A stretch of 64,000 nt of DNA, taken from positions 1-64,000 of the forward strand of contig NZ_FTOT01000011.1 in assembly GCF_900156815.1 (NCBI RefSeq), given 5' to 3'. Of the stretch, positions 1 through 9,093 are shown one piece after another. The notes under the pieces are model-generated. The model had not been told where the DNA came from and did not search any database. It saw only the letters and a list, made by a program, of their open reading frames with translations. The stretch's first letter is position 1, and the number at the start of each line of letters is the position of its first letter. The stretch comes from Gemmobacter megaterium. GTDB taxonomy: Bacteria > Pseudomonadota > Alphaproteobacteria > Rhodobacterales > Rhodobacteraceae. The position numbers and the translations under genes are program-made.

Positions 1-306
1 CGCATCATAGGGCACCCGCAATTCGGTATGGATGCGCAGCCTGTCCGTCACCGTCACCGCCGCCGCCGTGGCATCAAAGCCGGGGCGCTGGACGTAGATC
101 GAATTGGCGTCGGTGTTCGGGTCGAACGGCAGCCGGTTGCCCCACACCTCGGGCACCGCGCCGCCTGCGACACGGTAATCCGCCGTCCAGCCATCGGCCC
201 ACACCGCCAGAACATTGGGATCGGAGGCCGGGGCGGGCGGGGGGGGTGCGACCGGCGCCGTGCCCCCGTTGCGGCCTGTCAGGCCAAGGCCGATCATCAG
301 ATTCAT
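1..306 (-). CDS. Hypothetical protein, truncated by the left edge
   Basis: The first 102 codons of a minus-strand gene are visible, starting at an ATG whose complement is at 304-306 and preceded by a GGAG ribosome-binding site about 7 nt upstream. The protein starts MNLMIGLGLTGRNGG, continues through a proline-rich linker (APPPPAPAS, about residues 20-28) and then a segment with many aromatic and small residues (VWADGWTADYRV, NSIYVQRPGFDA). There is no signal peptide or recognisable catalytic motif in the visible part. I do not recognise the family. The short N-terminal head plus Pro-rich linker would fit a surface or phage-structural protein, but that is a guess. The gene is divergent from the beta-helix gene at 481. 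Confidence 0.6.
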   Translation of the reverse strand, partial: MNLMIGLGLTGRNGGTAPVAPPPPAPASDPNVLAVWADGWTADYRVAGGAVPEVWGNRLPFDPNTDANSIYVQRPGFDATAAAVTVTDRLRIHTELRVPYDA

Positions 307-480
307 GCCCGTTCTCCTTGTTGCTGCAATGGGATCCTGCCTTGGCGCCTGCATATCACGGCGCCGCAGGGTGTTGCCGCGACGGGCCGGGCAGCGGCCG
401 CACCGCTTACGCTTGCGCAACCGATTGCGGCTTTCGGGATGCGGGCCCGCCGGGCATACTGCCCCCGAAAGGAGGCCGGA

Positions 481-2658
481 ATGGCAGGCACTGGCACAGG
501 ATGGCACCGCTTTGCCCTGAGGATCATGGCGCTGCTGGCCCTGCTGGCATGGGCGGCTCCGGTGCGGGCCGGTACTGTGGTGACCAGTGAACCCGCCCTG
601 GTCCAGGCACTGGAACAGGCCCAGGACGGCGCGACGATCCTGCTGGGGCCAGGGCGCTACGCGCGGTTGCGGCTGGGCGCGGGGCTGGCGCGCAACCTGA
701 CCCTCGCCTCGGCCGATCCGGCACGGCCTGCCGAAATCGGGCGCATGATGCTGGAAGGGGCGGCTGGCCTGACCCTGCGGCATCTGGTCTTCGACTACCG
801 CTTTGCCCCTGGCGACGATCTGCGGCTGCGCCCCTTCCAGATCGTCGGGGGCGAGGCGATCCGCATCCTGGACAGCGAGTTCCGTGGCGATGTGGCGCGC
901 GGGATCTCGGCCACCGCCGACGGGTTCGGCTTTGCCATCGGCCTGGGGATCCGCAATGCCCGCGGCGTCGTGCTGGAGCGCAACCGCTTTCACCGCTGGC
1001 ACCGGGCGCTGGTCGTCGGCTGGTCCTATGACATTGCCGTTCTGGGCAACGAATTTCACGACCTGCGCTCGGACGGGATGAACTTTGCCGCGGTGCAAGG
1101 GGTGCGGATCGAAGGCAACCATATCCACGGCTTCCGCGCCTCGACCGCCTCGAAGGATCATGCCGACATGATCCAGTTCTGGACCAGCGGCACCACCCGC
1201 CCCTCGACCGACATCGTGATCCGCGACAACATCCTCAATGCCGGGCGCGGATCCTGGACCCAGTCGATCTTCATGCGCAACGAGATGGTCGACAGCCGCG
1301 GCGCCGGGCCGGAGATGTTCTATCGCTCTGTCGAGATCTGCGGGAATGTCATCGTCAACGCCCATCTGCATGGCATCACCGTGGGCGAAGCGGACGGGCT
1401 GGTGATCTGCAACAACACCCTGTTGCGCAGCCCCTTCACCCCGACGCCAGAGCGCGATGGCCCGATCCGCTATCCCGCGATCAATGTCAGCCGCAATGCC
1501 GAACGGGTGCGGATCACCGGCAATCTGGCCCGCACCGTGGCCGGGCCGGAACGCCGGGCCGAACGCGGCGGCGGGCGGGACTGGGTGGTAGAGGGCAATC
1601 TGGATCTGCAGGATGGCGATCCGGCCAGCCCCGGCTATTACGACCATGTCTTTCTGGCCCCCCGCCAGGGCGATCCGGCCACGCTGGCCCCGTTCCGCTA
1701 TCGCCCCGGCGGGCCGGCTGACGGGCGGCGGCTGGGGGCGGCGCTGCTGCGCCCCGATGCGCCGCTGCCGCCGGTGTTGCTGGGCGGGTTCGCAGGCCAG
1801 CCCGCCGCGCAGGACGGCGCCCGCGCGCTGTTCCGGCTGGAACAGGCACCGGGCCGGGCGAACCGCTTTGGCCTTGATGCCTCGGCCAGCCGCCTGGCGC
1901 CGGGGGCCCGCGCGGCCTGGACGATCCTTGATCCGCAGGGGCGCGTGGCCGCGCAGGCCGATGGGCCGGTCCAGAAGATCGAGCTGCCCGCCCCCGGCCG
2001 CTGGCAGGTGGTGTTGCAGGCCGGGCCTTCGGGCATCGAGGCGCAGACCATGGCCGAAATCCTGCTGCCCACCCCCGAAATCCTGCGGCTGGACGCCGGG
2101 CGCCTGCTGGCGCTGCGCGGGGACAGCCTGCAAGAAATCCCCGACATGCCGGTGATCCGCCTGCCCGATGGCACGCCGGCCCTGCGGCTGGGCGATGATC
2201 CGGTAGTCCGCTTGCCGGTGGCCGCCACGCTCGGGCTGCGGCAGGCCCGCGATCTGGCCATCGACCTGCGGCTGCGCGCCGGGGCGGGGCCAGATGCAGC
2301 CGGAACGCTGCTGGGGCTGCGCGGCAGCCTGGCGCTGGCTGTCACCCCCACGGGCAGCGCCGAGGCCACGCTGCATCTGGCCGGGGTGAAACAGCCGGTC
2401 GTGCTGCGCAGCCGCCCCCTGGGGCTGCATGACGGGCGCTGGCACCGGATCGGCCTGCGCCATGATGCGGCCAGCGGCGAGGTGCTGCTGCTGGTCGATG
2501 ACCGGCTGGAAACCCGGATACAGGCCGCGCCGGGCCGCATGGCCCCGCCAGGGCGCGATGGCCTGAGCCTGGGCCATCCGCACCGGGGCCACAGCTTTCA
2601 GGGTGTGCTGTCGGATCTGTCGGTCCGGGTGAATGGCGCGGGCTTTGCCGCGGACTGA
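481..2658 (+). CDS. Secreted right-handed beta-helix protein with PKD-like and LamG-like C-terminal domains
   Basis: This 725-aa protein starts at the ATG at 481, preceded by AGGAGG at good spacing; the open frame runs further upstream but without a plausible start. Residues 1-35 form a signal peptide (hydrophobic core ALLALLAWAAPVRA). Residues about 40-350 are parallel beta-helix coils with recurring N-rich turns (EGNHIHGF, IVIRDNIL, VICNNTLL). A PKD-like stretch follows near 470-520, and a concanavalin/LamG-like domain occupies about 580-720. The central part is nearly identical in key segments to the protein at 10214-13054 (both have KDHADMIQFW and GSWTQSIFMRNE), so they are paralogues. 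Beta-helix folds of this type are typical of polysaccharide lyases and epimerases, so a role on the surface polymer is likely. The catalytic residues were not identified. Confidence 0.85.
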   Translation: MAGTGTGWHRFALRIMALLALLAWAAPVRAGTVVTSEPALVQALEQAQDGATILLGPGRYARLRLGAGLARNLTLASADPARPAEIGRMMLEGAAGLTLRHLVFDYRFAPGDDLRLRPFQIVGGEAIRILDSEFRGDVARGISATADGFGFAIGLGIRNARGVVLERNRFHRWHRALVVGWSYDIAVLGNEFHDLRSDGMNFAAVQGVRIEGNHIHGFRASTASKDHADMIQFWTSGTTRPSTDIVIRDNILNAGRGSWTQSIFMRNEMVDSRGAGPEMFYRSVEICGNVIVNAHLHGITVGEADGLVICNNTLLRSPFTPTPERDGPIRYPAINVSRNAERVRITGNLARTVAGPERRAERGGGRDWVVEGNLDLQDGDPASPGYYDHVFLAPRQGDPATLAPFRYRPGGPADGRRLGAALLRPDAPLPPVLLGGFAGQPAAQDGARALFRLEQAPGRANRFGLDASASRLAPGARAAWTILDPQGRVAAQADGPVQKIELPAPGRWQVVLQAGPSGIEAQTMAEILLPTPEILRLDAGRLLALRGDSLQEIPDMPVIRLPDGTPALRLGDDPVVRLPVAATLGLRQARDLAIDLRLRAGAGPDAAGTLLGLRGSLALAVTPTGSAEATLHLAGVKQPVVLRSRPLGLHDGRWHRIGLRHDAASGEVLLLVDDRLETRIQAAPGRMAPPGRDGLSLGHPHRGHSFQGVLSDLSVRVNGAGFAAD

Positions 2659-2679
2659 CGCCCCGGCGGACAGGCGCGG

Positions 2680-3507
2680 CTAGAGATGGGCAAAGCCCGG
2701 CCAATGCGCCTCGATCCCCGGAAAGCGGCGGGCGCAATCGCGGTAGACATCGGCATAATGCCGCGCGATCCGCGCTTGCAGATCGGACGAGACCGGCGCC
2801 GTCTTGTCCGAGACATTGAACCTGTGCCGGGCAAAATCCGGATCGGGCGGCAGCCCCAGAAAGCCGGACAGGCGGGCCAGGCTGTCGGGCTGGAACAGGG
2901 TTTCATACAGCCCGACATGCAGCGCCTCGGGGGCAAAGACCTGTTCGAGCCGCGCCAGGGTCAGATCATAGCGGGTGCGCAGCCCCGCATATGCGCCAAA
3001 GGCATGGGCCTCCAGCGCCTGTTCCTCGGACAGATCCTGCGCCGTGCCGCCCTGGGGCTTGCCCTGACGGCGGGTCATGCGGATCGCGCTCCAGCAACGC
3101 TGGACCGGATCGCGCATCAGGAACACCACCCGCACCGCAATGCCGCGGGCGGCAAAGCCTTCGGCGATACGGGCAAGGGCCTCGGTGGGCAGCCCCGAAT
3201 AGGATGGCGTGATATCGGCGGTCAGATGCACGCCGGGCCGCGCCAGACGGTGGGCGAAATAGTCGAAATAGGCCGCATCCGACCGCTGCATCCGCCAGCG
3301 CAGCCAGGCCTTGGGATGTGGCACCTGCCACAGCGGCACCCGGAAACGCGCGCAATCGGGCAAGTAGCGGGCATCCCAGACATGGTATTCCTTCAACCGG
3401 CCCGTATCGGTGCCCGGCGCCTGGGCGATATAGCGGTGCAGCCAGGTGGTGCCGCCCTTTTGCGCCCCCACACCCAGCACAAAGACCGGCGGCGCGGCGG
3501 CGCTCAT
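2680..3507 (-). CDS. Sulfotransferase family protein
   Basis: This 275-aa protein has the two PAPS-binding signatures of sulfotransferases: a 5'-phosphosulfate loop near the N-terminus (GVGAQKGGTTWLHRY, residues about 12-26) and a 3'-phosphate motif (RDPVQRCWSAIRM, about 130-142). Such enzymes move a sulfate group from PAPS to a hydroxyl or amine, here presumably of a glycan. The start chosen at 3507 makes its ATG overlap the TGA of the upstream sulfotransferase by 4 nt (ATGA), which implies translational coupling. The open frame continues upstream, but only as the antisense or out-of-frame shadow of that gene. It is closely similar to the sulfotransferase at 57168-58085 (both with KEYHV-D and RDPV), so the two are probably duplicates at opposite ends of the window. 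Confidence 0.85.
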   Translation of the reverse strand: MSAAAPPVFVLGVGAQKGGTTWLHRYIAQAPGTDTGRLKEYHVWDARYLPDCARFRVPLWQVPHPKAWLRWRMQRSDAAYFDYFAHRLARPGVHLTADITPSYSGLPTEALARIAEGFAARGIAVRVVFLMRDPVQRCWSAIRMTRRQGKPQGGTAQDLSEEQALEAHAFGAYAGLRTRYDLTLARLEQVFAPEALHVGLYETLFQPDSLARLSGFLGLPPDPDFARHRFNVSDKTAPVSSDLQARIARHYADVYRDCARRFPGIEAHWPGFAHL

Positions 3508-4376
3508 CGGGCCTGCCCCGGCGGGGGGGGATCGGCAAGGGCGGTGGCCAGATCGGCCTCGACCGTCCAGCCCGGCAGCACGGCCCGCGCCACTGGCCCT
3601 GCCACCGCCTCGATCCGCCCGGCCAGATAGGCCGGGGGAAGCTGCGCCAGCACGCCCGAGCGGACGGGATTGCCGAAGGCATGGGTCTGCACCGGCGGGC
3701 GGTCGGGATCGGGCACGCGGGCAAAGCGGGCGATGTCGGCGGCCCGCGCGCCGATATCCCCGGTGGGCAGGATCAGCAGCGCCTCGTGTGGAACCCGTGT
3801 CGTCACCTCGGTCACGGCGCGCGCCCAATAGGACAGATAGCCGTCGATCGTATAAAGCCCCGCCTTGGCCAGAACGCTTTCGGGGCCCTGCGCCGATGCC
3901 TGCGCCCCGAAGCGGAAATCGCGGAACCTGTGCCAGATCGCCGAAGTATCGCGCCGCAGGCTGTCATCCACGATGGAGCGCAGCCAGAGCGCGGGCGGCC
4001 GGACCGTCAGGATGAACCGCGCTTCGGGGAACAGCGTCAGCAGATCGGGGATGAGATAGATATTGACCTGCGAGGCGTCGATCTGCAGCCCGCGCCATCG
4101 GTCGCGCCAGAGCAGATGGCGCCGCAGCGCCGGGCTGCCCGGCCCGTCGTCCAGCACCAGCCGGATCAGCCGTTCGGCATCCAGCTCATGGGCCGAAGGC
4201 ACGCGGTCGGCGAACATCTCGCCAATGGTATGGGTGCCGGTCTTGGCCGCCCCCACCCCGAACACCCGCCCGCCCCGCTGCGGGCCGCGCAGAAGGTTGC
4301 CCAGGCCCCGGCCGGTCAGCCGGAGCTGGCGGGTTCCGCGCGACATCAGGGCAGCAAGCGGCAAGGTTCGGGCCAT
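3504..4376 (-). CDS. Sulfotransferase-like protein
   Basis: This 290-aa protein carries a P-loop of sulfotransferase type (VFGVGAAKTGTHTIGEMF, residues about 38-55) and a later LTVRPPALWLRSIVDDSL segment that corresponds to the 3'-phosphate-binding region. It is the first gene of a two-gene operon and its stop overlaps the start of the next sulfotransferase by 4 nt. No signal peptide is seen, so it should act in the cytoplasm. It is less typical than its neighbour because the 3' motif reads VRPP where RDPV is usual; the substrate could therefore differ. The ATG at 4376 is the only plausible start. Confidence 0.75.
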   Translation of the reverse strand: MARTLPLAALMSRGTRQLRLTGRGLGNLLRGPQRGGRVFGVGAAKTGTHTIGEMFADRVPSAHELDAERLIRLVLDDGPGSPALRRHLLWRDRWRGLQIDASQVNIYLIPDLLTLFPEARFILTVRPPALWLRSIVDDSLRRDTSAIWHRFRDFRFGAQASAQGPESVLAKAGLYTIDGYLSYWARAVTEVTTRVPHEALLILPTGDIGARAADIARFARVPDPDRPPVQTHAFGNPVRSGVLAQLPPAYLAGRIEAVAGPVARAVLPGWTVEADLATALADPPPPGQAR

Positions 4377-4428
4377 GATCCGGGGCTATAGCGCATTCCC
4401 GCCGGAAAAGCATCCCTCCGGCAAGGAT

Positions 4429-5313
4429 TTACCCGGCCCGCCGCCGCCGTGCCACACACCCCAGCCCCCCAAGCGCGCCGATCAGGAAAACCGCCGAGGC
4501 AGGCAGCGGGACGGGGGCAGGCGGGGGGGCGTCGGGGCAGGCGAACAGTTCATAGTCCAGGCCCGAGTCATAGCGCATCATGCAGCCTTCCTGAACATTC
4601 AGCCGCCAGTATCCCGGACGCGTGGCCACCGCGAGGCCACCCCAGGTGTCGGACCCGTAGAAATCATGGATCGGCCGGTCGGGAAACACCGTGCCCGCCT
4701 CGTAGGTGTCGCGGAACGTGTCGAACGGGCGGCCCGTGCTGGAAATGGCGATTTCATCCTCGCCATCGTCTTCCGGACTGCCATAGAGCGAGGCATGCGC
4801 CTGCCAGCCAGTCACCAGATTGCCGTCGCCAAAGGAAAAGCTGCCGACCATGTTGCCGCCGTATCGGAACATGCCGCGAACGGGGTCATAATACGCAAAG
4901 GTCGCCGTAGAATAATAATAAGCCTCCAGGTAAAGCCCGCCATGGTCGTCGACCTGGCTTGCCAGGGCGGCGGACATCTGCGGCCCGAATTCCAGCGTCT
5001 GGCCGGACAGATCAAGCGTGCCATGGCCCGAGAAGAAGAACCCGAAGCCAAAGCCGGGCTGCAACTCCCACCCTGGCAGGGGATCATCAAGATAGCCGGT
5101 GGTCTCGCCCCAGTCAGAGATCGCGTATCTGCCGGTATAGCTGCCATCGGCATCCCAGACCGGCTCTATATGCACTGACGGCTTTGCTGGAACATAGCTG
5201 TAGGCGTAGTAGGTATAGGGTTCATAGGTGAATGTGGCCGCCATGGCCTGCGGGGCGACAAGCAGGGTCAGGCCACAGGCGAGGCTGCGAAAACGGATCT
5301 GTCGGGCAAACAT
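4429..5313 (-). CDS. VPLPA-CTERM sorted surface protein
   Basis: This 294-aa protein has an N-terminal signal peptide (hydrophobic core ACGLTLLVAPQAMA) and ends with the tripartite sorting signal of the VPLPA-CTERM family: VPLPAS, a hydrophobic helix (AVFLIGALGGLG) and an arginine cluster (RRRRAG). Such tails are recognised by an exosortase of the XrtD type, which is not found in this window. The body is rich in Tyr, Gly and acidic residues (YEPYTYYAYSYVP near the mature N-terminus) and has no enzyme motif, so a structural or matrix role is likely. The start at 5313 is set by a strong CAGGAGG ribosome-binding site 4-5 nt upstream. It is divergent from the ligase/polymerase gene at 5416. Confidence 0.8.
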   Translation of the reverse strand: MFARQIRFRSLACGLTLLVAPQAMAATFTYEPYTYYAYSYVPAKPSVHIEPVWDADGSYTGRYAISDWGETTGYLDDPLPGWELQPGFGFGFFFSGHGTLDLSGQTLEFGPQMSAALASQVDDHGGLYLEAYYYSTATFAYYDPVRGMFRYGGNMVGSFSFGDGNLVTGWQAHASLYGSPEDDGEDEIAISSTGRPFDTFRDTYEAGTVFPDRPIHDFYGSDTWGGLAVATRPGYWRLNVQEGCMMRYDSGLDYELFACPDAPPPAPVPLPASAVFLIGALGGLGCVARRRRAG

Positions 5314-5415
5314 GGGGCCTCCTGTGGAATGCAACGCTGGGAAAACAGGCCCCCAGCCTAGCCAGCCGCGGGGATTCGCAACAGTCCGCACCGGCCCTGC
5401 CGTCAAAAAGCCGCG

Positions 5416-7029
5416 ATGACGTCGCATCTGCGGGCATCCCGGACTATAAGATCGACCCGACAGCTATGGATCGACCGCGTGGCCCTGACCGATTCCGCCC
5501 CTGCCCTTGCCCGTCCGGCCGGGTTCCACCGCCCCGGCGGGGCATTGGACGCCGCCTTTGCCAGCCTTGCGTCCAGCCGCAAGGGGCTGGCCATTGCCGC
5601 ATTGCTGTACTGGCTGGCGGTGCTGCTGCCGCTGGGGACCAATGTGGCGGGCATCTTCCTGAACGGGGTCCGGCTGGTGCTGCTGGTCACCATCGTGCCG
5701 ATGACCTTCCGGCTGCTGATGGGGCGCTATGGCAAGGTCCATGCGGTGGACATCCTGTTCCTGCTGCATGTCGCCTGGATGACGGTGGCGCTGGCGGTCA
5801 ACAACCCCGACCGGGTGGTGTCCAACGCCGGCTCGACCGGGATCGAGTTCATCGGCGGCTATGTGCTGGGCCGGGCCTGCATCCGCACGCGCGAGGATTT
5901 CCTGGCGCTGATCCGGCTGCTGGCCACGGCGGCGCTGTGCCTGTTCCCCTTTGTCATCTACGAAGTGCTGACCGGCAATGCGATCCTCCTGAACCTGCTG
6001 CGCAACGTGCCGGGGCTGAGCAGCCTGCGCGACATCTCGATCGGCAAGCGGCTGGGCCTTGACCGGGCTCAGCTTGTCTTTGCCCATCCGATCCATTCGG
6101 GGCTGTTCTTTTCCATGCTGCTGCCGCTGGTCTTTGTCGGCATGACCAATATCTGGAGCGATACGCGCCGGGTGATGACCGCGCTGGTGGTGATGCTGTC
6201 GGGGTTCTTTGCCCTGTCCAGCGGCGCGCTGCTGGCGATCCTGCTGCAACTGTTCCTGGTCGGCTGGGCCTGGGCCTTTCGCAAGACCGACCGGCGCTGG
6301 CTGATCCTGATCGGGCTGTGCTGCCTGGCCTATGTGGTCATCGACCTGCTGTCCAACCGCTCACCGATCCGGGTCTTCATGACCTATGCCACCTTTTCGG
6401 CCCATACCGCCTTCTGGCGTTCGATCATCTTCGACTGGGGGCTGGCCAATGTGATCGGCGATGCCGAACGCGGCATCACCGGCAGCCCGATCTTCGGCCT
6501 GGGGCTGAACGACTGGATCCGGCCCAGCTACATGCGGTCGGGCAGCGTGGACAATTTCTGGCTGCTGAACGCCATGCGCTATGGCCTGCCGGGGTTCTTC
6601 CTGCTGGCCGGGGGCTATGCGACGATCCTGTGGACGATCATGCGCCGCGATCTGAGCGCCGACCCGGTGCTGTGGCAGTTCCGCCGGGCCTGGGTCTTTG
6701 CCTTCATCGGCCTGTCGCTGACGCTGGTGACGGTGCATATCTGGCACACGATCTATTCGGTGGTGTTCTTCATGTTCGGCGCCGGGGTCTGGCTGGCCAC
6801 CGCCGAGCCGCAAAGCCGCGAGGGCACCGCCCCGCCCCCCGCCGATGCCGAGACCGGGGGCCTGTCGCCCTACAGCCGCTTTGCCCAGGTGCACCGCCGC
6901 GCCGGCGTCAGCCCGGCTAGCCCCGGCCGATCAGGCTGGCCGAAACCTGACGGAAATGCCGGGCCCGGTCGGCATCGGCGGGTCGGCGCCCCAGGGCAGC
7001 CCGCAGCCCCCAGAATGCCGCCCGGCTGA
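5416..7029 (+). CDS. O-antigen ligase/polymerase-like integral membrane protein
   Basis: The 537-aa product has about ten to eleven hydrophobic segments between residues 55 and 460, and a longer periplasmic-type stretch with LVFAHPIHSGLFFSMLLPL and the GLGLNDWIRPSYMRSGSVDN region, resembling O-antigen ligase/Wzy-type proteins. Such enzymes polymerise or transfer lipid-linked glycans in the periplasm. The ATG at 5416 has a poor ribosome-binding site; a GTG at 5479 with GGA 8 nt upstream is an alternative start that removes 21 basic residues. The last 113 bp overlap the end of the convergent glycosyltransferase gene (6917-7852), and the C-terminal 70 residues are low complexity (Gly, Pro, Arg), so the final part may be unselected read-through sequence. 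Confidence 0.75.
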   Translation: MTSHLRASRTIRSTRQLWIDRVALTDSAPALARPAGFHRPGGALDAAFASLASSRKGLAIAALLYWLAVLLPLGTNVAGIFLNGVRLVLLVTIVPMTFRLLMGRYGKVHAVDILFLLHVAWMTVALAVNNPDRVVSNAGSTGIEFIGGYVLGRACIRTREDFLALIRLLATAALCLFPFVIYEVLTGNAILLNLLRNVPGLSSLRDISIGKRLGLDRAQLVFAHPIHSGLFFSMLLPLVFVGMTNIWSDTRRVMTALVVMLSGFFALSSGALLAILLQLFLVGWAWAFRKTDRRWLILIGLCCLAYVVIDLLSNRSPIRVFMTYATFSAHTAFWRSIIFDWGLANVIGDAERGITGSPIFGLGLNDWIRPSYMRSGSVDNFWLLNAMRYGLPGFFLLAGGYATILWTIMRRDLSADPVLWQFRRAWVFAFIGLSLTLVTVHIWHTIYSVVFFMFGAGVWLATAEPQSREGTAPPPADAETGGLSPYSRFAQVHRRAGVSPASPGRSGWPKPDGNAGPGRHRRVGAPGQPAAPRMPPG

Positions 7030-7852
7030 GGTTGAAGCCAAAGAGGATGGTCCAGGCCAGCGCCCGGCGCAGCGGCCCGCCATGCTTGCCGTTCAGCCGC
7101 ACCAGCGCGCCGGTCAGCATCACGTCGCGGCGGTGGTTCAGCTTTTTGGCCGAGACGCTGCCATGATGGATGATCTCGCCCACCGGGGCGAACCACAGCT
7201 CCCATCCGGCATCGCGCATCCGCTGGCACCAGTCGGTTTCCTCGCCGAAGAAAAAGAAATCCTCGTCCAGCGGGCCGACCTGATCCAGCACCTCGCGCCG
7301 CAGCATCAGATAGCAGCCCGAGATCACCTCGACCTGGCGGAAACTGTCGCGGTTCCAGCCGGTCATGCGGTAGCGCCCCAGCCAGGCGGGCCAGCGCAGT
7401 TTCCACAGCCCCGATCCCAGCAGGGCCAGGTTCAGCGGGCCGGGAAACATCGAACAGGTGGGCTGCATCGTGCGGTCGGTGTTGAGCACCCGGCACCCCA
7501 TGGCCCCCGCACGGGGATGGGCCTCCAGCCAGGCGACCGAGGCGGCAAGCACCCCGCCCAGCACGAGGGTGTCGGAGTTCAGCAGCAGGATATGCCGCCC
7601 CCGCGCAATCTCGAACCCCTGGTTGTTGGCGGCGGCAAAGCCGCGGTTCTCGGTGTTGCGGATCAGATCGGCCTGGGGAAATTCGGCGGCCACCATATCG
7701 GCCGACCCGTCCTCCGAGGCATTGTCGATCACGATCACCTGCAAGGCCAGCGGCCCGGCATGGGCAAAGACCGATTCCAGCACCTCGCGCAGCATCTGCA
7801 CGGTGTTCCAGTTGACGATGACGATGGACAGGTCGGGCGCCGGGGCCGTCAT
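6917..7852 (-). CDS. Family 2 glycosyltransferase, rhamnosyltransferase-like
   Basis: This 311-aa enzyme has a GT-A fold signature: LSIVIVNWNT at residues 8-17, VIDNASEDGS at about 40-49, NRGFAAANNQGF at about 68-79 and LLLNSDT at 89-95. The acceptor-side motif EDFFFFGEETDWCQR (about 195-209) is typical of WbbL-type rhamnosyltransferases, which use dTDP-L-rhamnose. That donor would be made by the rml operon at 53882-57223, so this is a plausible rhamnosyltransferase, although specificity cannot be read from sequence. It is the third gene of an operon after UDP-xylose synthase and a GT4, and its start overlaps the GT4 stop by 4 nt (ATGA). Confidence 0.85.
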   Translation of the reverse strand: MTAPAPDLSIVIVNWNTVQMLREVLESVFAHAGPLALQVIVIDNASEDGSADMVAAEFPQADLIRNTENRGFAAANNQGFEIARGRHILLLNSDTLVLGGVLAASVAWLEAHPRAGAMGCRVLNTDRTMQPTCSMFPGPLNLALLGSGLWKLRWPAWLGRYRMTGWNRDSFRQVEVISGCYLMLRREVLDQVGPLDEDFFFFGEETDWCQRMRDAGWELWFAPVGEIIHHGSVSAKKLNHRRDVMLTGALVRLNGKHGGPLRRALAWTILFGFNLSRAAFWGLRAALGRRPADADRARHFRQVSASLIGRG

Positions 7853-9090
7853 TGCGGCGCCCCCCTGCGGGTGGCGATCAGGCCGCGATAGGTTTCGATC
7901 ATGTCGCGGGCCTTGTCGTCCCAGGTGCCAAAGCCCTGCACCCGCGCCCGTGCCCCCTGCCCCAGCCGCAGGCGCAGGCCGGGGTCATCGGCCAGGCGGC
8001 GGGCGGCCTCGGCAATGGCGCGGGCGAACTGTTCGGGGGTTTCCACCGGCAAGCGCAGGCCGGACTGGTCATCGACGATGAAATCCGGCCCCCCGCGCGC
8101 CGCCGTGATCACCGGCAGGCCCCATTCCATCGCCTCGAAGAACACGCCCCCCATCGGTTCGCGGAAGCTGGGAAAGCAGAAGACATCGGCCGCGGCATAG
8201 GCGCGGTCCACCTCGGGGCGCGGGATGCGGCCCAGAAAGGTGATGCGGTCGGCCACGCCCAGCTGTGCGGCTTCGGCCTTGCAGGCCGCCAGATCCGGGC
8301 CATCCCCGGCGCTGACCAGCCGCACATCCGGCAGGTCGCGCAGATGGGCCATGGCGCGCACCGTGTCGCGCAGGCCCTTGGTGCGGATCGCCCGGCCCAC
8401 ATGCAGCAGGTTCAGCGCCCCCGGCCGGGCCTGTCGCACGGGCAGGTCGGGCAGCGCGCCCTGCCCGCGTTCCAGCACCGCCCGGAACGGCAGATGCCCC
8501 AGCCCCGCCACGCGCAGCCGGTCCTGGATATAGGGCGCCACGCCCAGGATCAGCGCCGCCCGGTTCAGCCCGTCGCGCAAGGCGCGGTCATGGCGCAACC
8601 GCCAGCCATCCAGCCCGCGCAACCGCATCAGCCCGCTGCCCTGATCCACCTCGGCGGAAAATCCCGGCGGGGTGTCCAGCCCGCCGCCCAGGGGGCCCAG
8701 AACATAAGGAATGTCGAACCGGCGCAGCGGCGTGGCATAGCGCATCGCCTGCGGCACGATCTGATGGGCGATGTCGAACCGGCGGCCCTGCGCCAGGGCG
8801 GCCGCGATCCAGCGCGCCACCTGCCGGTTGAACACCAGCATCCAGGGCTTGGCCATGGCATTCAGCCGTTCCAGTCGGGTGGTATACAGAACCGCCGGTT
8901 CGGGCCAGGTCACGACCTCGACACCGGGCAACTGATCAGCCAGCGGGCGGCGCGTGCGGCGCGCAGTGCCCAGGACCGTCACATCGGCATGGCGCGACAG
9001 GGCCTGCACCCATTGAAAGGCGGAATAGGTTTCCCCCACATCGTCGCCATCCAGACCGAAGGCGACGACCAGAACGCGCAACCGCCCCAT
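7849..9090 (-). CDS. Family 4 glycosyltransferase (GT-B fold)
   Basis: The 413-aa protein has an N-terminal Rossmann domain with the GT4 glycine-rich loop region (FGLDGDDVGETYSAF, residues about 11-25) and a C-terminal Rossmann domain beginning NLLHVGRAIRTKGLRD (about 231-246). The retaining-GT4 E-x7-E element is visible in FREPMGGVFFEAMEWGLPV. Such enzymes use nucleotide sugars to extend lipid-linked glycans at the cytoplasmic face of the membrane. The gene lies 3 bp after the UDP-xylose synthase gene and overlaps the next GT2 gene by 4 nt, so the three genes should be co-translated. Donor and acceptor are unknown. Confidence 0.87.
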   Translation of the reverse strand: MGRLRVLVVAFGLDGDDVGETYSAFQWVQALSRHADVTVLGTARRTRRPLADQLPGVEVVTWPEPAVLYTTRLERLNAMAKPWMLVFNRQVARWIAAALAQGRRFDIAHQIVPQAMRYATPLRRFDIPYVLGPLGGGLDTPPGFSAEVDQGSGLMRLRGLDGWRLRHDRALRDGLNRAALILGVAPYIQDRLRVAGLGHLPFRAVLERGQGALPDLPVRQARPGALNLLHVGRAIRTKGLRDTVRAMAHLRDLPDVRLVSAGDGPDLAACKAEAAQLGVADRITFLGRIPRPEVDRAYAAADVFCFPSFREPMGGVFFEAMEWGLPVITAARGGPDFIVDDQSGLRLPVETPEQFARAIAEAARRLADDPGLRLRLGQGARARVQGFGTWDDKARDMIETYRGLIATRRGAPQ

Positions 9091-9093
9091 GGC